The notes under the pieces: generated by a model
Told to the model about the DNA's origin: nothing
Database searches by the model: none
The model's input: the letters and a program-made list of their open reading frames with translations, nothing else
Shown here: positions 60,257 to 64,000 of the stretch, in pieces
Layout: each line of letters begins with the position of its first letter
Position numbering within the stretch: position 1 is the stretch's first letter
Assembly: GCF_015477605.1 (NCBI RefSeq)
Contig: NZ_JADLQX010000014.1
Coordinates: forward strand, 124,001 to 188,000
Direction of reading: 5' to 3'
Source: Nocardia amamiensis
GTDB taxonomy: Bacteria; Actinomycetota; Actinomycetes; Mycobacteriales; Mycobacteriaceae
DNA length: 64,000 nucleotides
Made by a program: the position numbers and the translations under genes

Positions 60257-61906
60257 GTGAGCTACAACATAGCGGACCTTGTCGAACACGCCATCGACCT
60301 GATGCCCGACCGCGTCGCGCTGGCCGACGACGGCCGCGAGGTCACCTACGCCCAGTTGGAGGAGCGCGCCAATAAACTCGCTCACTACCTGCAAGAACAG
60401 GGAGTCCAGCCGGGCGACAAGGTGGGCATCTACTCACGCAACACGATCGAGGCCGTCGAGGCCATGGTCGCGATCTTCAAGGCGCGCGCCGTGATGATCA
60501 ACGTGAACTACCGATATGTCGAGAACGAGTTGCAATATATCTTCGACAATTCGGACATGGTCGCGCTGATCCACGAGCGTCGCTACAGCGACAAGGTCGC
60601 CGCGGTTCGTGCGAACACCCCGAAGCTGCGCACGGTCATCGTCGTGGACGACGATACGACCGGGACGATTCCCACCGCAGCGGATTCGGTGGAATACGAG
60701 GCGGTGATCGCGCAGTCCTCGGGTGAGCGCGACTTCGGCGAACGCTCCCCGGACGACCTCTACATGGTCTACACCGGCGGTACCACCGGCATGCCCAAGG
60801 GCGTGATGTGGCGCCAGGAGGACGTGTGGCGGGTGCTCGGCGCAGGCATCAACTTCATCACCGGCGAATACGTCCAGGACGAATGGGAATTGGCGAAGGT
60901 CGGCGCAGGCAGCCCGCCGATGGTGCGGTTCCCGATTCCGCCGATGATCCACGGCGGCGCGCAGTGGGCGACGTTCCACAGCCTGTTCGGCGGCGGCAAG
61001 ACCGTGATGATCCCGGAGTTCTCCGGGCACGGCGTGTGGCGGGCCGTCGACCAGCACAAGATCAACCTCATTTTCATCACCGGCGACGCGATGGCGCGCC
61101 CGATGCTGGACGCCCTGATCGAGGGCAACCCGGAAACCGCTGAGCCTTACGACCTTTCGAGCCTGTATGTGATGGCCAGCAGTGCGGCGCTGTTCTCGCC
61201 CGCGCTCAAGGACCAATTCCTCGAACTGTTGCCCAACCGGATGATCTCCGATTCGATCGGCTCCTCGGAGACCGGTTTCGGCGGTATCTCCATCGTGGCC
61301 AAGGGCGCGACGCACACCGGAGGCCCCCGAGTGAAGATCGACGCCTCCACCGAGGTGCTCGACGAGGACGGCAATCCGGTGCAGCCCGGCTCCGGGAAGG
61401 TCGGCATCCTGGCGCGGCACGGGCACATCCCGCTCGGCTACTACAAGGACGAAGCGAAGACCGCGGCGACGTTCAAGGAGTTCAACGGGATTCGCTATGC
61501 CATCCCCGGCGATTTCGCCAGGGTCGAGGAAGACGGCACGGTCACGATGCTCGGCCGCGGTTCGGTCAGCATCAACAGCGGCGGCGAGAAGATCTACCCC
61601 GAGGAGGTCGAGGGCGCGCTCAAGTCGCACCCGGAGATCTTCGACGCGCTCGTGGTCGGCATCGAGGACGAACGCTGGGGCCAGCGGGTGGTCGCGGTCG
61701 TGCAATGCCGCGGCGAGAGCCGGCCGACGCTCGAAGAACTGCGCCCATTGCTCACCAAGGAAATCGCCCCTTACAAACAGCCCCGCAGTCTCTGGTTCGT
61801 CGACGAGATCAAGCGATCCCCGGCGGGCAAGCCCGACTACCGCTGGGCCAAGGAGCAAACCCAGGCCCGTCCCGCGGACGACCACGCGGAGGCCGGCGCC
61901 AAGTAG
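60257..61906 (+). CDS. fadD19: Cholesterol side-chain acyl-CoA ligase FadD19
   Basis: This 549-residue ANL ligase closely matches M. tuberculosis FadD19 (548 residues): NIADLVEHAIDLMPDRVAL, YTGGTTGMPKGVMWRQEDV (ATP loop), FPIPPMIHGGAQWATF, LPNRMISDSIGSSETGFGG, and SPAGKPDYRWAKEQTQARPADD at the C-terminus. It attaches CoA to the C26/C27 steroid acid produced by CYP125. GTG 60257 (VSYNIADL) is preferred over a longer frame that would span the KstR box. A TetR gene follows. Confidence 0.93.
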   Translation: MSYNIADLVEHAIDLMPDRVALADDGREVTYAQLEERANKLAHYLQEQGVQPGDKVGIYSRNTIEAVEAMVAIFKARAVMINVNYRYVENELQYIFDNSDMVALIHERRYSDKVAAVRANTPKLRTVIVVDDDTTGTIPTAADSVEYEAVIAQSSGERDFGERSPDDLYMVYTGGTTGMPKGVMWRQEDVWRVLGAGINFITGEYVQDEWELAKVGAGSPPMVRFPIPPMIHGGAQWATFHSLFGGGKTVMIPEFSGHGVWRAVDQHKINLIFITGDAMARPMLDALIEGNPETAEPYDLSSLYVMASSAALFSPALKDQFLELLPNRMISDSIGSSETGFGGISIVAKGATHTGGPRVKIDASTEVLDEDGNPVQPGSGKVGILARHGHIPLGYYKDEAKTAATFKEFNGIRYAIPGDFARVEEDGTVTMLGRGSVSINSGGEKIYPEEVEGALKSHPEIFDALVVGIEDERWGQRVVAVVQCRGESRPTLEELRPLLTKEIAPYKQPRSLWFVDEIKRSPAGKPDYRWAKEQTQARPADDHAEAGAK

Positions 61907-61943
61907 AAACCCGCGACCGCGCGGGCCGCACGTCGCGGCCGAG

Positions 61944-61959
61944 GCCAACGTTTGTTGGC
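61944..61959. promoter_or_regulatory. TetR-type operator copy 1 upstream of the tetR gene
   Basis: GCCAACGTTTGTTGGC is a 16-base palindrome with perfect 6-base arms (GCCAAC/GTTGGC). It lies 73 bases before the tetR start and 37 bases after the fadD19 stop. Confidence 0.6.
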
Positions 61960-61987
61960 ATAAATCGGGCAGCACGCCTCGGACTAA

Positions 61988-62003
61988 GTCAACGGTTGTT
62001 GGC
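61988..62003. promoter_or_regulatory. TetR-type operator copy 2 upstream of the tetR gene
   Basis: GTCAACGGTTGTTGGC repeats the site at 61944-61959 with two changed bases, 44 bases away. It ends 13 bases before the tetR start, suggesting autorepression by two bound dimers. Confidence 0.6.
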
Positions 62004-62016
62004 CTACACTTGTCGC

Positions 62017-62604
62017 ATGACTGCCGAACCTGATCAGGCTCCCGCCCGCCGGTCGGACGCAACCCGGGCGGCGATCCTCGCGGCCGCCCGCGCCCGCTTC
62101 GCCGCCGAAGGTTTCCGCAAAGCGACCATCCGCGCCATCGCCGCCGACGCGGCCATCGACCCGTCCATGGTCATGCGGTATTTCGGCAGCAAAGACGGCC
62201 TGTTCGCGGCCGCGGTCGACATCCACCTGGACCTGCCGGATCTGGGCGCCGCCGAACCGGACGCCTTGGGGGAATCGCTGATCCGCCGATTCTTCGCGGT
62301 CTGGGAGGAGGAGCCCAACAGCGAAGTGCTGCTGACCCTGCTGCGCTCGTCGATCACCGACGACGCGGTCGGCGAACGCTTTCGCGCGGTCTTCGCCGAG
62401 CAGGTGCTGCCCGCCGTCCTGCGCTTCGGAGATCCCGCCGACGCCCCGCGCCGGGGCGGTCTGATCGTCACGCAACTGCTCGGCCTCGCACTGTGCCGCT
62501 ACGTGCTGCGCCTGCCACCGGTCGTCGCACTGACCCGCGAGCAGATCATCGCCGATATCGCGCCTACCCTCCAGCGCTATTTGACGTCGGCTCCGGCCGG
62601 CTGA
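62017..62604 (+). CDS. TetR family regulator downstream of fadD19
   Basis: This 195-residue TetR protein has the helix-turn-helix in RFAAEGFRKATIRAIAADAAIDPSMVMRYFGSKDGLFAAAV (in pieces around 22-60). The C-terminal domain has a TetR_C_17-like LLTLLRSSITDDAVGERFRAVFAEQVLP pattern. ATG 62017 is the only sensible start. Two GYCAAC palindromes precede it. It differs from KstR and KstR2, and its targets beyond itself are unknown. Confidence 0.85.
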   Translation: MTAEPDQAPARRSDATRAAILAAARARFAAEGFRKATIRAIAADAAIDPSMVMRYFGSKDGLFAAAVDIHLDLPDLGAAEPDALGESLIRRFFAVWEEEPNSEVLLTLLRSSITDDAVGERFRAVFAEQVLPAVLRFGDPADAPRRGGLIVTQLLGLALCRYVLRLPPVVALTREQIIADIAPTLQRYLTSAPAG

Positions 62605-62657
62605 GATCCGAACGGTGCAAAGCAGTTCGCGCGGCATCCGCGCGGCATCATTGAGTG

Positions 62658-62798
62658 ATGGTTGGTCTGAACGTTCGCTTTCGGAGGAGGAGCCGGTTGC
62701 CCTGTGCGCACACCGACCTGGAAGGCCAGAGCATGTTCGATGAGGCCGCCGATCACGTTTTGCAAGTCAGTGAGGAGTTGAGCCTGAGGCTGGCCTGA
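62658..62798 (+). CDS. Possible small protein (46 aa)
   Basis: A short frame starting ATG 62658 encodes a basic N-terminal part (NVRFRRRSRLP) followed by an acidic helical part (FDEAADHVLQVSEELSLRL). No clear ribosome binding site lies before 62658, whereas GGAGGAGG lies inside the frame. It has no recognised family and could be spurious. Confidence 0.25.
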   Translation: MVGLNVRFRRRSRLPCAHTDLEGQSMFDEAADHVLQVSEELSLRLA

Positions 62799-62812
62799 TG
62801 AATCCTGCCGAG

Positions 62813-63250
62813 TCAGGGAGTGGGTGCGATCAGCTCGACGGTCGGGAAGTAGCCGCGGTATCGCGCGACGTCCCGGGTCAGTAATCGGTAGCCCGCCATC
62901 GCGGCATGTGCTCCGATGTAGAAGTCGGGCATCGGAGAACGCTTCTCACCGCTGTTGCGCCGATAGCGCTGAAACGCCTTGCCGGCAAGGAAGCCCGCCC
63001 GAAACGGCAGCGCTTCGCGCTCGAACTCGTCGGAGGGGAGCAGATAATCCAGTTCTTCGACTGCGTCGTACCCGACCGAGACCTCGGCGTAAATGATCGG
63101 ATTGATGACGACCCGACCCGAATCCAGTGCTTCGGTGATTTGCTGCGCCGACCATTCCGCCCAGCGCTTGTCATTGGTCATCACGTCGAGCAAGACGCAG
63201 GAGTCGACCAGAACAGCAGGTCCACCGATTGGCGTCAGGCTACTCGCCAC
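62813..63250 (-). CDS. vapC: PIN-domain toxin of a VapBC pair
   Basis: This 145-residue PIN-domain protein has the first acidic residue in AVLVDSCVLLDV (about Asp16), a Glu in NPIIYAEVSVG near residue 55 and the Asp in MPDFYIGAHA near 108, the usual Mg-binding set of a ribonuclease. GTG 63250 lies inside the 3' end of the antitoxin gene, overlapping it by 11 bases, as is typical for coupled toxin-antitoxin pairs. The RNA target is unknown. Confidence 0.85.
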   Translation of the reverse strand: MASSLTPIGGPAVLVDSCVLLDVMTNDKRWAEWSAQQITEALDSGRVVINPIIYAEVSVGYDAVEELDYLLPSDEFEREALPFRAGFLAGKAFQRYRRNSGEKRSPMPDFYIGAHAAMAGYRLLTRDVARYRGYFPTVELIAPTP

Positions 63251-63479
63251 GAAGCAGGTCCATTATTTGGTCGGTGCTCATGCCGTCGATGTCCCTGCTG
63301 TCCGCCGTACCGCGCAGTCGCCGGACGAGACGTTGGCCTCGGGTCGAGGCGCCTTCGGCTCGCACGATCCGCAACGCGCCATCGACTTCGATGATCTCCA
63401 CGTCGTCGCCTTCGTGGAGATTGTGCTTGGCTCGAAGGTGGGCAGGAATCGTCACCTGGCCCTTGCTGTTCAGCAGCAT
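63240..63479 (-). CDS. vapB: AbrB/MazE-type antitoxin of the VapBC pair
   Basis: This 79-residue protein has an N-terminal SpoVT-AbrB DNA-binding domain (KGQVTIPAHLRAKHNLHEGDDVEIIEV, in pieces over residues 6-33). A basic linker follows, then a C-terminal toxin-binding tail (MSTDQIMDLLRGE). AAGGAGG precedes the ATG. The upstream AT-rich region has GTATTAC repeats. By analogy the pair represses its own transcription. Confidence 0.87.
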   Translation of the reverse strand: MLLNSKGQVTIPAHLRAKHNLHEGDDVEIIEVDGALRIVRAEGASTRGQRLVRRLRGTADSRDIDGMSTDQIMDLLRGE

Positions 63480-63505
63480 CCCAACCTCCTTAGTGCCCGG
63501 TATTC

Positions 63506-63528
63506 GTAATAACTGTAATACGTAATAC
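63506..63528. promoter_or_regulatory. GTAAT repeats upstream of vapBC
   Basis: Two adjacent GTAATAC copies (63515-63521, 63522-63528) and a related GTAATAA (63506-63512) lie 27-49 bases before the vapB start in an AT-rich stretch. They are likely a promoter/operator for the AbrB-type antitoxin. Confidence 0.5.
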
Positions 63529-63567
63529 GCTCGCGTGCAGCAAGAAATTCGGCGGACTGGACACGGT

Positions 63568-63595
63568 AGTCGGCCCCCGTGGTAGCGGGCCGACT
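63568..63595 (-). terminator. Hairpin terminator after fadE27
   Basis: AGTCGGCCC (63568-63576) pairs perfectly with GGGCCGACT (63587-63595) around a ten-base loop. It begins 15 bases downstream of the minus-strand stop at 63610. Confidence 0.7.
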
Positions 63596-63609
63596 CGGTG
63601 ATGTCCCGG

Positions 63610-64000
63610 TCAGGCCGGGGTTCCGGCCAAGAGCGCGCCGAGTGCGCGCAGGTGGTCGGTGCCCGTGCCGAGGGCGAACTCGTTGTGTTTGGCGGCGGTG
63701 AAGTAGTTGTGCACGATGTGGTCGCGGTCGATGCCGACGCCGCCGTGCACGTGGACGACGGTGTGCGCGACGCGGTGACCCGCGTCGGCGGCCCAGAACT
63801 TGGCGGTGTGCACCGCCTGCGCCGCGGGCAGGTCCTCCGACAGCAGCCACGCGGCCTGGGTCGTCGTCAGGCGCAGGCCTTGGACGTCGATGTAGGCGTC
63901 GGCGAGCCGCTGGGCGACGGCTTGGAAACTGCCGACCGCCTTGCCGAACTGCTCTCGCTCCCTGGCGTATTCGGCGACCAGTTCGAGCGCGCGTTCCAGG
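63610..64000 (-). CDS. fadE27: Acyl-CoA dehydrogenase FadE27 (ChsE5), C-terminal part
   Basis: The frame is open to the end of the window and encodes about 129 residues. It reads LERALELVAEYAREREQFGKAVGSFQ, QRLADAYIDVQGLRLTTTQAAW, and HRVAHTVVHVHGGVGIDRDHIVHNYF. This is the C-terminal domain of a steroid acyl-CoA dehydrogenase and closely fits FadE27. FadE26-FadE27 (ChsE4-ChsE5) form a heterotetramer that oxidises the side-chain CoA ester. The proximity to fadD19 and echA19 agrees. The FadE26 partner is presumably just outside the window. Confidence 0.78.
   Translation of the reverse strand, partial: LERALELVAEYAREREQFGKAVGSFQAVAQRLADAYIDVQGLRLTTTQAAWLLSEDLPAAQAVHTAKFWAADAGHRVAHTVVHVHGGVGIDRDHIVHNYFTAAKHNEFALGTGTDHLRALGALLAGTPA

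Overview
This 64 kb window comes from a high-GC actinomycete of the mycolic-acid group, most likely Nocardia, with Rhodococcus as the close alternative. It is dominated by the aerobic cholesterol/steroid catabolism locus. Gene order and protein families match the KstR and KstR2 regulons known from Mycobacterium tuberculosis and Rhodococcus jostii. Family assignments were made by eye from motifs and remembered homologues. No database search was run.

Layout. 1-1137: the end of a NUDIX hydrolase and a TetR regulator divergent from zapE, with a palindromic operator between them. 2281-6634: a tightly overlapping membrane/AAA operon (DUF4129, a micro-ORF, a membrane protein, MoxR, DUF58, a membrane protein). 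6763-14209: ring-degradation genes hsd4B and kstD on the minus strand, then a second steroid-type flavoprotein and hsaE-hsaG-hsaF on the plus strand. 14303-16422: a secreted lipase and a YdeI-like protein. 16551-21784: hsaA-hsaD-hsaC-hsaB divergent from kshA and its small partner. 21943-26560: general genes (metallo-hydrolase, cupin, saccharopine-dehydrogenase-like, AraC, DUF427) and a decayed inositol-monophosphatase remnant. 26625-37410: the KstR2 block for the HIP (rings C/D) pathway: fadD3-echA-fadE31-fadE32-fadE33 divergent from fadE30-ipdF, then kstR2-fadA6. 37504-40313: a PEBP protein and a TetR/SDR/SRPBCC unit. 40326-45694: echA20-ipdA-ipdB-ipdC divergent from two SDR genes. 46345-49730: an EspR-like regulator, fadA5 and cyp125. 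49750-57073: an ltp3/ltp4/DUF35 group flanked by two luciferase-like oxidoreductases, then an acyl-CoA synthetase. 57096-57675: a cluster of palindromic repeats. 57696-64000: a SigG-like sigma factor, a VOC protein, echA19, fadD19, a TetR regulator, a VapBC pair and the end of fadE27.

How the genes work together. CYP125, FadD19, FadE27, EchA19, Hsd4B and FadA5 oxidise the cholesterol side chain. KstD and KshA open ring B, and HsaAB, HsaC and HsaD cleave ring A. HsaE, HsaG and HsaF finish the released C6 fragment. FadD3, FadE30, IpdF, EchA20, IpdAB, IpdC, FadA6 and FadE31-33 degrade the remaining rings C and D. Seven or eight KstR-type boxes (TnnAACnnGTTnnA) lie in front of the side-chain and A/B-ring transcripts. 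Three 18-bp KstR2-type palindromes lie in front of the HIP genes. The regulatory split therefore follows the metabolic split.

The least explained parts are the repeat cluster at 57096-57675, the ltp3/ltp4 plus tandem DUF35 group, the extra flavoprotein beside kstD, the micro-ORF in the MoxR operon, and the EspR-like gene beside fadA5.
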